The translations under genes and the position numbers were made by a program. A DNA stretch of 33,279 nt from Bremia lactucae (Eukaryota > Oomycota > Peronosporomycetes > Peronosporales > Peronosporaceae). The DNA lies in contig NC_090614.1 in the NCBI RefSeq assembly GCF_004359215.1, positions 3,404,817 to 3,438,095 on the forward strand, written 5' to 3'. Positions 1 to 9,396 of this stretch are shown in pieces (position 1 is the stretch's first letter; each line of letters opens with the position of its first letter). The notes below the pieces were generated by a model. It made no database searches. It was not told the origin of the DNA and saw nothing but the letters and a program-made list of their open reading frames with translations.

Positions 1-590
1 ATTATGGTCTGAGCATAAGGCGTTGTGGTTATACCCAACGGAGAAGCGGCTGCGCCTTTATGGGCAGCGCTCTCATTACCTGTCACTGTGCTTTCCAGCG
101 CAGACGACGGGACACCATTCGTAAATGATGCTGTCTCCATGTTGTGAGCCATGAGAGAAGTTTGGATGGGCAATAATGCGCCATCATCCTTCCTCATGAG
201 CTCGTTGTCCGCATCACTACTATGAGGTGACGGCAACGGTGTCCACTCATTGTAGTCGACAATGAGCGACGGATCAGCATCCTCGCTAATAAAGTGGGAT
301 AGATCCTTTACCCCGTTAACGCGAAAGCAGCAGTAGCTGTCGGCGTTTCGACTAAGGCATTAGACGCAGCCGGCAAATTAACGCGGTGCGTGCGCTTAGA
401 GTGAGTTTAAGTGGGCGTCTTCGTAGACGACCCACCAACGTGGCCCCTTTTAGGTGGCATCTTTGGCGCCGTGTATGGGAACACAGGTCGCAGGAGTGAT
501 TGAGTGGACTAGCGGCGCGTAAAGCTGCTTGCCGTTCCTCGCCCTCTTTGACGAATTTAAAAATTCAAATTTGTTCTTAAAGGGGGATGG
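1..590 (-). pseudogene. Unidentified decayed reading frame, runs off the left edge
   Basis: One minus-strand frame is open from base 359 to the left edge (119 codons, rich in Asp, Ser and Pro). Upstream in the same frame it continues to about 590 and even into LTR-X, broken by four TAA codons at 450-452, 396-398, 378-380 and 360-362. The text between the stops reads like protein (for example a stretch with WWVVYED, and later LSHFISEDADPS), so I infer a decayed gene rather than chance. It lies antisense to a possible plus-strand element whose polypurine tract and LTR-X follow at 579-1144. I do not recognise the family. It may be a retrotransposon accessory or gag-type frame, or a host gene cut by the insertion. 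Confidence 0.4.
579..590 (+). promoter_or_regulatory. Putative polypurine tract of LTR-X element
   Basis: Twelve bases, AAAGGGGGATGG, almost all purine, lie directly against the TG that opens LTR-X. This is where second-strand priming occurs in LTR retrotransposons, and it makes the LTR at 591-1144 look like a 3' LTR of a plus-strand element lying mostly left of the window. Confidence 0.45.
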
Positions 591-1144
591 TGAACGGGCT
601 GAAGTTGCCCTAATGTTAAACAGTCCTAGGAAAGTACACTTGGTGTACTTAAGGGGATGGTCAATTACTAAATTAAAGAAATTAGACCCAGCACTCGGGT
701 GTGGTGCACATTTGTGACCAACCCTTGTGTATGTGATGCACATGGGTGCATTCACATTAGGAGGGATGACGCCCAGCGTCATCCGTGATGACGGCTAGCG
801 TCATCCGTTACGCGAGATATCTAGAAAGATACGCTCGCAATACATATCAAATGTTATCTATAGAGATAACATTTTAATTGGTAAAAATAGGTATTTGTAT
901 TTAATTCTCATAAATATAAATCAGTCTGAAAACTACTTCCTACTTGGTAAGTGCGCACGAGGAGACGGATTACCGCTTTCGTGACGACACTTGACCAGAG
1001 TACTAAGTGTGTTGGGTGAGGTCGCTTCCGCGCCCACCACAACTACCTCACTGCGCGCAAGAGAAGCGGATTAAGTCGCTTCCTCGCTGTGCGAGGGTGT
1101 GTGTCTAAGTAGAGCGTGGCCGCATAACGACGTGCCCGCCTACA
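591..1144 (+). repeat. LTR-X, left copy
   Basis: This is a ~554-bp LTR that starts TGAACGGGC and ends GCCCGCCTACA. It was found because the whole stretch recurs as the reverse complement at 27761-28294. The shared landmarks are the start, the AT-rich middle (about 820-930), and the end. No target-site duplication is visible. The orientation is set by the right copy, where a primer-binding site follows the same end, and by the purine tract before this copy. Confidence 0.75.
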
Positions 1145-1446
1145 TATGTTATACGCCCTCAATCGTGTCTAGTAACGATTGGCAGGGTTCTCTTAAACTT
1201 AAAGCAACAATCAAGAGAATTGTTGTCTCGAAGCGCAATAATACCAATCAAGATAACTGTTGTCTTGAAGCACAAGAAAACAGTTCTCTTGATTGGTTGA
1301 TTACAGTTTAAATTAACCCTGCCATCGTTACTTCATTAAGAAGATTTTTTTACAATAATAAATTTATTGTATAATTATTTTTCTCTATAAGAAACAGTAT
1401 TTATTAAACTAATTATAGGAGCAACAGTTAATTTAACGGGACACTC
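1145..1446 (-). repeat. LTR-Y, partial left copy
   Basis: The minus strand from 1446 (TGTCCCGTTAAATT) to 1145 aligns with the first ~240 bp of the complete LTR-Y at 19277-19788. The shared part includes the segment reading CGATTGGCAGGGTT here and CGATTGGCGGGGTT there. LTR-X abuts it at 1144, so it is truncated or interrupted. It contains an imperfect foldback (1164-1332), listed separately. Confidence 0.55.
1164..1332. repeat. Imperfect inverted repeat (foldback) inside LTR-Y
   Basis: The left arm begins AGTAACGATTGGCAGGGTT and the right arm ends AACCCTGCCATCGTTACT. The arms are about 52 bp and face each other across a ~55-bp spacer. The inner stretch also carries two direct copies of a ~38-bp unit (about 1208-1244 and 1247-1281). 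Other LTR-Y copies (near 19460 and 28512) show one arm more clearly than two. It may be a duplicated and inverted piece of the LTR, or a small MITE. Confidence 0.55.
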
Positions 1447-1495
1447 AGTAATATCACCCTAGCTGCTAGTGATGCAAACATCCCACTAGACGCAC

Positions 1496-2090
1496 ATGCG
1501 GATCAAACACCTCTACCTCTTTTTGGAGGTGACTGGCATCATTGTACAACTCGGCTCATCTCAACTATTTTGGCCACCGGTTCGCCCGGGACCGAGTCTG
1601 CCAAACGGGTTCTCTACAATCGAAGAGGTTACTGCTATGTTATTTACTACGTCGGAACTTCATATTGTTGTGTCATTTTGTAATGGGTCCATCGACGATG
1701 ACCTCTCTGATGATGCTAACATGCTCACTAGGAACGAAGGGATCGTAAAATCACTCGAACGTAAACTAAGCCTAAATGCTAACATTATACAATGGGAGAA
1801 GAACCGCATCGCGTTGCGGTTCGCTCCTGAAAAAAACGCTTGTTACCCTCTAAGGGCAACTCAATTCGTTGTCTGGTTTGACCAACGAATGCTGCAAAAT
1901 TCCTTTCTTCGGTTCATCCAGGCTTCACAAGTCTGGTGAGTACGAAATTAAATTCTTCATCGATGCCCTTTTCCAGCATCGACGGTACACTAACTTCCAT
2001 GTTTTAAGCTTATAAAACTTCATTCAGAATGTGCAAAGCGCAGGCCGCTAGGCTCAACATAACACACTGAATATAGAATTCAAGATCGGC
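1496..2090 (+). pseudogene. Gag-like N-terminal region of gypsy-Y, copy A
   Basis: A frame of 147 codons (1496-1939), continued in other frames to about 2090, aligns with the antisense region at 18200-19130 and with 20770-21345. Shared markers are a RxALRFAPE/LRFAPE motif, a 'KFFIDAF'-type block near 1955-1985 and 'FIQNVQ' near 2025. At 20770-21345 the same segment lies directly upstream, in the same sense, of a recognisable retrotransposon gag, so I infer that it is the N-terminal part of gag. Frameshifts and stops are present. It faces away from the LTR-Y fragment and runs into an antisense pol end (2190-2560). Confidence 0.45.
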
Positions 2091-2189
2091 TTGAGTTAAA
2101 GGTCCGTAGAATAAACTGCGCCTTTTGCCTTGAGAGGTTTTTACCTTACCTTTCGCAGGACGATTAATTTCCTGATCCTTAAGGGTGCA

Positions 2190-2560
2190 GTCCATGACCC
2201 TACGGAGGCTAAAGACCCTAATTGGAGGACACGCATCGCTTCTGAAATACGCGGAGGGATTGAGAATATACATTCCCTTTACGAGCGCGCGAAGCGCTCG
2301 TCCTTCGATGGACCTTTTGAGCGAATTGGACGTGTCTTATTATACTGTCAAACGAGTCCCGGAACGTCCATCAATAGCTCAAAACGAGGTTTCTAACTAT
2401 CATGCAAGGGCGGATACCCTCGCCAACGAATGAGATAACTGTTTTGGACCCCCTTCACCTTCACCTCGCGGCAATTTAAGAGATGTTCAACTAGAATGCG
2501 CTTCTCACCACCCAAGTCCATCGATGGATGTAAAAGAGGAGGATGAATCAGGCTAACTTA
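2190..2560 (-). pseudogene. Chromodomain end of gypsy-Y pol, copy A
   Basis: On the minus strand, about 2470-2330, the translation contains YLIRWRGYPPLHDS, then a TAG where the chromodomain's second tryptophan codon (W-E-P) is expected, then MDVPGLV. This is the C-terminal chromodomain of Ty3/gypsy integrase, which in related families directs integration to marked chromatin. The homologous copy at 17860-18040 carries the same TAG. The ~150 bp after the chromodomain (2190-2340) are conserved in three copies. They read openly on the gag-sense strand in all three, but the coding strand there is unresolved. Confidence 0.6.
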
Positions 2561-4120
2561 TTTGTTGGGCCGTAATTATCAACATGATCAAATTCGGATC
2601 CTCAGGTACGTGCGGGGGGGGGGGCTGATCATGAACGTTCCTGTCGTCGTGACTTAGTGTCGACGATCGACAAAGTTTATCGCCATCAGTTGCAAAGTTG
2701 GGCGTAAGTTGTGGTCGATCGATTTTGGGACGATCGTGTTCATCAAACTCTTCGTGACGAGCTGGCGACAGCTCATTAAAAGATTTCATCCTTGTAGGAT
2801 TAAGTAAAACGTGCGCTTCGAGGCATTCACACTCTATCCCGGGACAATCGGTCTTTAGCAGATGCCTTTGATCGTGCCGCTTTGATTCAGAGCCGAATAA
2901 AACCCCGTTCTGATGGTACATGCGGAAACGTCCAGGCATTGCCAAGCCCCAGAAGCATAACTAGCCACTCCCAATGCATTCCGCTAGGAGTACTTAATGC
3001 TGTGAACGGAATATCCAATTCATGCGAAAAGATCTAATAGAATTCATCTATCAGATCTATTGACGAAAATATGGTATTCTTTGACATACCATTAATGATT
3101 CCATCTTTTCGTGGTATCGAAGTTTGAGCCGATACCGTTGCAGCGTTAACCTATTGAACGCATGAACAATCCGCTCTCCTGTTGCGATAAGGTCGGAGAG
3201 CTATATGGGGAGGTCGACTGCCTCACATGGCCGGCTGCTAAGAGGTGACAACGATTTTGTTATCTGTAGTACTTATTCACGAAGCAATCGTCATTGCTTC
3301 ATGACACAGCATTTCGAACCTGGTATCAGATCGATTTCGTGTCGAGTGCATTTATCTTTAGGCAACTCGCATTGTAACGAATAATGGTATACGCCCCGGA
3401 ATTTGATTAAAAGCTATATACAAAGGATTATTTGAAAGACTTCTACAATTGAAACAAAAACAAAGAATCCGAGTCATCTCTTTAAGGACCCTTTCGTCTA
3501 TCAATGAGCTGCTGAGAACCTGTATGTTCTCAGGAAATACTATTACCGATCGAATATTGGCCACGTACTTGTCATCTGTGACAAGTCCGCAGATCTGCTT
3601 GACTTTGCCACTAAGCAGATCATGCAAGAACCGTTTCGGTTCTAGCGTTGGCAATCGAGTTATCTCCGAGCTTTTCTTGCAGGCGCTATCAGATCAAGTG
3701 TATAAGCGCCTACAATTGATCCATTATTACCAAGACATTCAGTTCTCATTTCTCTTTCGAACTTATTTTCAAATGTATTTGGGGACTTGTTCCTTAGAAT
3801 GTTTTGGACATATTCCAAATTTTTATAAAACCTATTCTTTTGTCTTTTTGGGGAGTAATAACTTTAACTGCCCCTTGCTGTGGTTGCGCAACCACAGCGA
3901 GATTTTCAACGTTCGACTCTCCAGTCGATCTAGGAGTTTCGCAGTGTCTCTTATCGACAGGTGCTTGGGTTTTCTTGGATGTTGCTTTTAAAGCAATGAT
4001 CCTTGTTTTGTACCGCCCGTCTTATTCATATGCTCGAACTTCGACGCTGCCTGTGCTTGTAGATATCTAGCTCCACAGTGTGATGGGTTGTCACTCTATC
4101 GTGTGCAGTCGTGCTAAAGC
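2560..4120 (-). pseudogene. Gypsy-Y pol fragment, copy A (protease-RT linker and partial RT)
   Basis: Minus-strand remnants align with 13755-15000 of the plus-strand gypsy-Y copy. The protease-RT linker is at 3654-3358 (a 98-codon frame with KVKQIC and ADxxSS-like blocks), then weak RT at about 3250-2900, including 'IPRKDGIINGMS' and the 'TPSGMHWEW' motif. From about 2890 the text jumps to the proline/histidine-rich linker that precedes the chromodomain, so the rest of RT, RNase H and integrase are deleted. Many stops and frameshifts are present, and it is non-functional. Confidence 0.65.
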
Positions 4121-4164
4121 TGTACTACAAGTGAGGCCATTGCACAAGAGCGAATTTAGTTGTC

Positions 4165-5294
4165 CACCCATCTATATCGGTGTGGCCACCAAAATTCCTC
4201 TGACACTCGTAAGAATGTCTTTTCATGGCCCAGATGCCCACTAGATGGCGCATCATGGAGTTTGTGAAGGGTCATCAACTTGAGATCTGTGTCATGAGGC
4301 ACATAGATTCTCAAGGATCACAATGTGACAGCTGATGCCATAACAGGCCATCGCTGTAGCTAAAGCGATTGAGCTTAGCTTTCAGGTGCGACGGAAGGGA
4401 AATCTTTCGTCCACCGAAATGATCCAACAGCAGGTGACAGTCGTCGTCCTGACTGTAGCTCTCTTTGATTTCAGAGGCCAATGAGCTCGTCACGTGGTAT
4501 GCGTTTATGGCTGCCAACGTTGACGGCTGAAATTGTGCTTTCGCACTAGACACACTTTCCTGGTGTCTAACCTCGAAGTCTGGTCTGCGCGATAAAGCGT
4601 CAGCCAAGACATTCGACTTACCCGGCTTATATTCAACTTTGACATTAAAAAAAATCAGAGAAGAATGTGAGTCATCTTGCTATTCTAGGCGAGAGGTGCG
4701 GTGAGTATATTACGGTCTGCAGTGATGCGTGGTCCGTTTAAACCACAAATGGTTCGGTGCCCAGGAGGTGCATACGAAACTTGACAACAGCATACTTTAT
4801 TGAAAGTAGCTCTTTGTCATGCACGGGGTAATTCAGTTCCGCGGCTTTTATAGCCGGGACTGATAAGAGATGACACGGTCAACGCCGTCGTCATCCTTCT
4901 GCATGAGCGAGCTGCCGATTGCAAAATTACTTGCATCGCAGACGACGCTAAAGGGCTTAACCGCGTCTGGCAATGCCAAGACCGGTGCCTCTACAAGAGA
5001 TTGTTTCACTGATGTGAACGCATCTTCTTGTTCTTTTAACCAAACCCATTCTGTGTCCTTTTTAAGGAGATCAGATAATGGTTTAGTTTGCTCCGCATAA
5101 TTCTTGCTATACTTATGCAAGTAATTAGCGAGCCCTAGGAATTGGCGCAAATCCTTCACATGCCGTGGGATTGGCCATTCCTTTACTGATTTTACCTTGT
5201 CGGGGGTAGCTCGTACACCATGTGTACTAACGATACAGCCCAGTACAGGTATCTCAGGGACCCCTATGACGCACTTTTGCAAGTTGACGTACAA
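4165..5294 (-). pseudogene. Gypsy-Z pol fragment (RT thumb, RNase H, start of integrase)
   Basis: A minus-strand fragment of a Ty3/gypsy pol that duplicates 23745-24865. The frame at 5294-4848 holds the end of RT (LRQFLGLANYLHKYS) and the start of RNase H (VVCDASNFAIGS). A second frame at 4607-4311 holds MADALSRRPDFEV and the region before the integrase zinc finger. A frame break lies between them. Bases 5090-5294 differ from 24650-24853 at one position only, while the rest is about 80-90% alike. The right end is sharply cut at 5294, where an inverted block begins. Confidence 0.85.
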
Positions 5295-5877
5295 TGTGCT
5301 TGATGCGTTTGTAGAATGTCGGATTCTCGGCCAATGCTATTGAGCCTTGGTTGTCCTCATAGATCTTGACCGCATCGCTTCTCGACATCTCAACGAGCTC
5401 ACACAGAAATGCCTTTAGCCACACCGCTTCTTGTGCTACTTCTGGCAACGCCATGTGTTCGACTTCCGTAGACGAAGTGCCACAGTGCGCTGCTTCTTGC
5501 TTTTCCAGCTGATACATCCGCCGCTCATCAAAAATGCCACTGGTGCTTCTTCTTGACTCTGTGTCTCCAGCCCAGTCTGCATCCGTGTAGCCTTGAAGTC
5601 CCTTGTCACTTGATGCTTGAAACTTGATACCATGCAATTTGTGCCTTGTATATACCTGAATACTCTCGTGAGTGCTTGCTAGTGTGTCGGACATAAAACT
5701 GTAGCAAATTGGCTGATCACTGCTACTACCGCAGCGAGATCGGGGCGTGTATCGACCGTAAAGTACATCAGGTAGCCGACAGCATTTCTATATGGTACCC
5801 CAGCCATGGACTCGTTGTGTTTGCAACCTCCTTCGCACATAAGCTTTTTTTTGTCAGCTTGAGTCCCGGATCCTGTG
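5295..5877 (-). pseudogene. Copia RNase H fragment inside an inverted block
   Basis: The minus strand encodes the end of a Ty1/copia reverse transcriptase and its RNase H: PYRNAVGYLMYF, TRPDLA, GYTDADWAGD, SRRSTSG, SSTEVEHMAL, AQEAVWLKAFL and EDNQGSIALAENP. One frame runs 5694-5254 and another 5915-5679. The sequence stops at 'KHI', just where the copia family continues with a further ~20 residues. The missing end of the same protein is found on the plus strand at 5961-6071, which shows that this block has been flipped. Confidence 0.85.
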
Positions 5878-5955
5878 TATTCGTGCATAGTAGGGCCCGA
5901 GAACGGGCTGAGCAATAGAGTCGCACAAGCGTCATTTAGACGCTGTGTTGTAGAG
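5878..5955 (+). pseudogene. Inverted 80-bp scrap of gypsy-Z RT
   Basis: This stretch reads VFVHSRA on the plus strand and matches the minus-strand gypsy-Z RT at about 24925-24860, the bases just upstream of the part retained at 5294. It is therefore the missing neighbour of the 4165-5294 fragment, but in the opposite orientation and separated from it by copia sequence. A ~13-bp insertion and a short loss separate it from the other copy. Confidence 0.7.
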
Positions 5956-5960
5956 TGATA

Positions 5961-6071
5961 TTGGAGTATGTCTCCACTCTGGACAAGTTAGCTGATATCA
6001 TGACGAAGCCTATTCCAGCGACGCAGTTTTGTGTGCTTCGGAGCAAACTTGGTATTCAAGCGTCTCCCTAA
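5961..6071 (+). pseudogene. C-terminus of copia pol
   Basis: Thirty-six codons and a TAA encode the end of copia RNase H: LEYVSTLDKLADIMTKPI, then PATQFCVLRSKLGIQ. The same tail is present in the minus-strand copia element near 8300-8400. The reading frame is intact, and a copia LTR follows 19 bp after the stop, as expected for the 3' end of an element. Confidence 0.85.
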
Positions 6072-6090
6072 TCGTCGAGTCGAGTGAGAG

Positions 6091-6337
6091 TGTTAGCTAG
6101 GAAGCGACTCGACTACATCAAGATAGTACCCATAATTACCATTATATACCGGTAATGACGTCACAGTGTGACGTCATGGGGATGACGTTAGTAGATGACG
6201 TCAGTAGTTTCTAGAAGGTTCTATGAGCTATGATTGGAGAATCAATGATTGGCTTCGAGGTAGCTATAGGTTGCGAACTAAGGACCTTAATATATTCACT
6301 TTGCATTTCGCCAAGTAGTGCTCACTTGACCTTAGCA
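6091..6337 (+). repeat. Copia LTR, plus-strand copy
   Basis: This ~247-bp repeat begins TGTTAGCTAGG just after a purine-rich GAGTGAGAG and shares its body with the minus-strand copies at 8046-8273 and 11376-11549. It carries a TATA-like ATTATATACC (about 6140) and four CRE-type octamers. The end near 6337 is set by the common boundary after CTCACTTGACC. The internal sequence that follows belongs to integrase, so the gag end is missing. Confidence 0.75.
6156..6203. promoter_or_regulatory. Cluster of CRE/bZIP octamers in copia LTR
   Basis: Perfect TGACGTCA palindromes lie at 6156-6163, 6169-6176 and 6196-6203, with a TGACGTTA at 6183-6190. In other eukaryotes this octamer is the binding site of ATF/CREB-type bZIP factors. 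The other two LTR copies also carry two or three perfect octamers each, so the motif is a property of the LTR family. Confidence 0.6.
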
Positions 6338-6343
6338 TAAGTC

Positions 6344-8045
6344 AAACAGTGGGAGCTGTGCGATGGTTGCGCACCTGGCAAATAAACGCGAGTGAGCTTC
6401 ATGCAAAAGTCGCCTCATCACGCAAATAAGCTGCTAGAAGTCATTCAGAGTGACGTGAGCGGTCCTATGCAGTCAGCGACTTTTAGCGGTAAGTGGTACT
6501 TCGTCACATTTACAGATGAGTACTCGCACTTTACCAGTGTTCTTGTTACGAAGCAAGTCGGAGGTCTCAAACAAGCTCGCCAAGTTTGTTGCGTTCACTG
6601 AGACTTAGACCGGCGGAGTTGTCAAAACTCTTCGTTGAGACAACGGTGGTGAAAACACTTCGAGCGTATTGGCCAAGTTCTGCAAGCGTCGTGGTATTGA
6701 GCAAAAATTCACGCTACCCTACGCTCGCAACTGAATAGGGGGGGGGGGCGAACGCATGAATCGTACACTCGTGAATTGCGCAAGATGTATGCTTGAGCTC
6801 GCTGGACTGCCGAAATCGTATTGGGGCGAAGCATTCATGACCGCTACCTTCCTTCGCTACCGCTGTCCAACGCGAGGTATTGTATGGAAAAGTCACTATA
6901 TCAGGTTTGGACCGGGAGGAAACCAGCGCTGGCAAATCTAAAGGTGTTTGGCTGCCATGCATTTGTAACAGTTCCAAAGGAAAAACGTCGCAAGATTGAC
7001 TCTCGAACGGTACGCTGTCCATTTCTCGGCTACTCGAAGCATGAAAAAGCATATCGTTTCGAAGAAAGATTGAGAATGGCCGTGTACTAGTGAGTTTGAT
7101 GCAAAATTTATGGAAGACATGTTTGACAGTGAGAGATGCGTCCGCCAGAATAGCGCGATTGTTGTTCAAGAGGCTGATGAATTGGCCGATGACGACTCTC
7201 CACAACTCGAAGAAACTGATCAAGAGAATGAAGAATGTGAGCAGAGCGAAGAAATGGAGCCTGGCACCAAGCGGCACGAAAGGACTCAATCGCTCGAAAA
7301 AGCAGCTGAAATTCCAACGTCTAAGCGACACAGTAGATACCAATCAGTAAAAGAAATGTCTGCTACGGCACACGATTTTGAGGCTGCGTACGTTGTGGAT
7401 TCAGTGGGAGAAATGCCGACCACGTTCAAGTCGGCGATGGAATCCAGCGACGCAGCCAAGTGGCAAGAAGTATGCAACTCGGAAATGGAATCGCTTCAAA
7501 AGAACAAGACATGGACGCTTGTGCCGCTACCAAAAGGGCGCAAGCCAATAGGCAATCGGTAAGTGTTTCGCGTCAAAGAAAATCAAGACGGTATAGTGGA
7601 GCGACACAAGGCGCGTCTAGTGGCTAAAGGCTTTGCACAGAAGTTTGGCATTGACTACGAAGAAACGTTTGCGCCTGTGGCCAAGTTTACATCTATTCGG
7701 ATTCTGCTCAGTTTGGCTGCCAAGTACGGACTTACTGTCCATCGGATAGACGTAAAGACAGCGTACCTCAACGGCCAGCTCGACGAGGACATCAACATGG
7801 CGCAGCCAGATGGCTTCAATGATGCAATCAATCCGGACTATGTGTGCAAACTAGAACGGTCAGTGTACGTGCTGAAGCAGTCGCCTCGCATGTGGAAGAA
7901 GCCCCTCGATGATTTTATGCTAGGGCTCGAGTTCAAGAAATGCGAATCTGGCCACTGCGTCTAAATGAAGCGTGGTAGGCAAGATATGATCTTTGTTGCG
8001 CTTTACGTCGATGACTTAATTTTGGCTAGCAGTAATGAAAAGGTC
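6344..8045 (+). pseudogene. Copia pol fragment, plus strand (integrase and RT)
   Basis: The order is: the end of the integrase zinc finger (WELCDGCAPGK), the integrase core (LLEVIQSDVSGPM, then WGEAFMTATFL and LKVFGCHAFVTVP), an acidic linker (7110-7560), and RT from [16 protein letters not shown] (about 7612) to YVDDLILASS (about 8007-8040). Breaks include a stop at 6367 (TAA), a frameshift near 6600, a G-run replacing the codons before ERMNRTLV at 6738-6748, and TAA at 7561-7563 in place of the tryptophan codon TGG found in the minus-strand copy. RT ends abruptly at 8045 against an inverted LTR. Gag and protease are absent. Confidence 0.85.
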
Positions 8046-8273
8046 AAGTGAGCACTAGTTGGCAAAATGCAAAGTAAATATATTAAAGGACTTAGTTCGC
8101 AAACCTATTGCTTGTTACCTCTAAGCCAACCATTACTTCTAGCCAATTAGCGCTTCTGAAATATTCTAGAAGCTTCTGACGTCATCAACTGACGTCATTA
8201 CCGGTATCTGCCGGTACCCGCCTTTGGCCTGCTTGCTGCATGAGACGCCTTTTTCACAGCGTCCTTAAGAACA
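8046..8273 (-). repeat. Copia LTR, minus-strand 3' copy
   Basis: The minus strand begins TGTTCTTAAGGACGC at 8273, after the purine-rich GAGTGGGAG, and runs to about 8046, sharing its body with 6091-6337. TGACGTCA octamers lie at 8167-8174 and 8180-8187. It is the 3' LTR of the minus-strand copia element at its right. At its far end it is fused to the truncated RT of the plus-strand copia. Confidence 0.75.
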
Positions 8274-8789
8274 CTCCCACTCGACTCGACAGCTCTTGGG
8301 CCTTGTATCCCGAGCTTGCCACGAAGTACGCAAAACTGTGTCGCTGGAATTGGCTTGGTCATATCGGCCAGCATGTCGAGAGAAGAAATATATTCGAGAA
8401 TCACTTGACCGTCTTTAACCTTGTCGTATACAAAATAATATCGAATGTCGATGTGCTTGTTTTGCTTGTGATACTCTGGATTCTTTGCCATTGCAATTGA
8501 GCCTTGGTTATATTCATAAATCTTGACCGCTCTATCCGTGGACATCTCACCGAGCTCGCACAGAAATGTTTTAAGCCATACTGCCTCTTGTGTCGCCTCT
8601 GACAGTGCCATGTACTCAGCTTCTGTAGATGATAGAGTCACCGTATGCTGTTTCTTGATCTTCCAGCTGACACACCCGCCACTCATCATAAAAGCGTAGC
8701 CGCTTGTGCTTCTTCGTGACATCGTCTCTCCGGCCCAGTCCGCATCCGAAAACCCTTGCAGTCCATTATGAGTTGCTGCTTGAAACTCG

Positions 8790-8817
8790 ATGCCACGGCA
8801 TCGAGTTTCGTGAGTCC
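8790..8817. repeat. Short perfect palindrome in copia RNase H
   Basis: GAAACTCGATGCC and its exact reverse complement GGCATCGAGTTTC are separated by only two bases. It replaces normal copia coding text near the RT/RNase H border and shifts the frame. Its form is like the larger palindrome at 9299-9396. Confidence 0.7.
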
Positions 8818-9298
8818 TTGTACCTTATATATACCTGAAAACCCTTTTGAGTGCTTGCCAGTGTGTTGGGCATGGGTCTGCAACAAATTGGCCAAGTACT
8901 CCAACTGCCGCAGCGAGATCCTGGCGTGTGCCAACCATAATGTATCAGGCAACCGACAGCATTTCGATACGGCACACCGACCATAGTTTCACTGTGCTTG
9001 CATCCGCCTTCGCACATGGACTTGGTCAGCTTGAGTCCTGGACCCTGGGGCGTCCTAACGGCCTTACTGTTGTCCATGTTGAACTTCGCTAAAATATTAC
9101 ATGCAAACTTGGTCTGCCGCATCGTGAGTGCCCCAATCTCAAAGTCTTGCTCAATTTCAATTTCAGGAAATTACTTGAGCTGGCCCATATCCGTCATCTC
9201 AAATATGTGGCTCAGGGCTAACTTAGTTTCTTGTAGCATCTTGCTGGTACTGCTAGCCAATATAAGTCATCGACGTATCATGCAACAAAAATCAGGTT

Positions 9299-9396
9299 AT
9301 GCTAGGACTGGAATTTAAGAAGTGTGAATCCGATCACTGCATCTAAATGTAGATGCAGTGATCGGATTCACACTTCTTGAATTCCAGTCCCAGCAT
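9299..9396. repeat. 46-bp near-perfect palindrome in copia RT
   Basis: The arms 9299-9344 and 9351-9396 are reverse complements with two mismatches, separated by six bases. The right arm is the native minus-strand RT text (LGLEFKKCESDHCI). The left arm is the same text copied in the opposite direction and placed just before the YVDD motif. It adds about 50 bp and stops the frame. Confidence 0.9.

Noticed and set aside
2629..2640. G-run in gypsy-Y copy A as a special regulatory tract
   Set aside because: It encodes the proline run (PPPPH) before the chromodomain on the minus strand, and the same run exists at 17826-17834, so it is a family feature that slips easily.
5295..5960. Copia insertion by normal transposition into gypsy-Z at 5294
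   Set aside because: There are no LTRs or target-site duplication at the 5294 edge. The orientation of both the copia piece and the gypsy scrap fits an inversion better.
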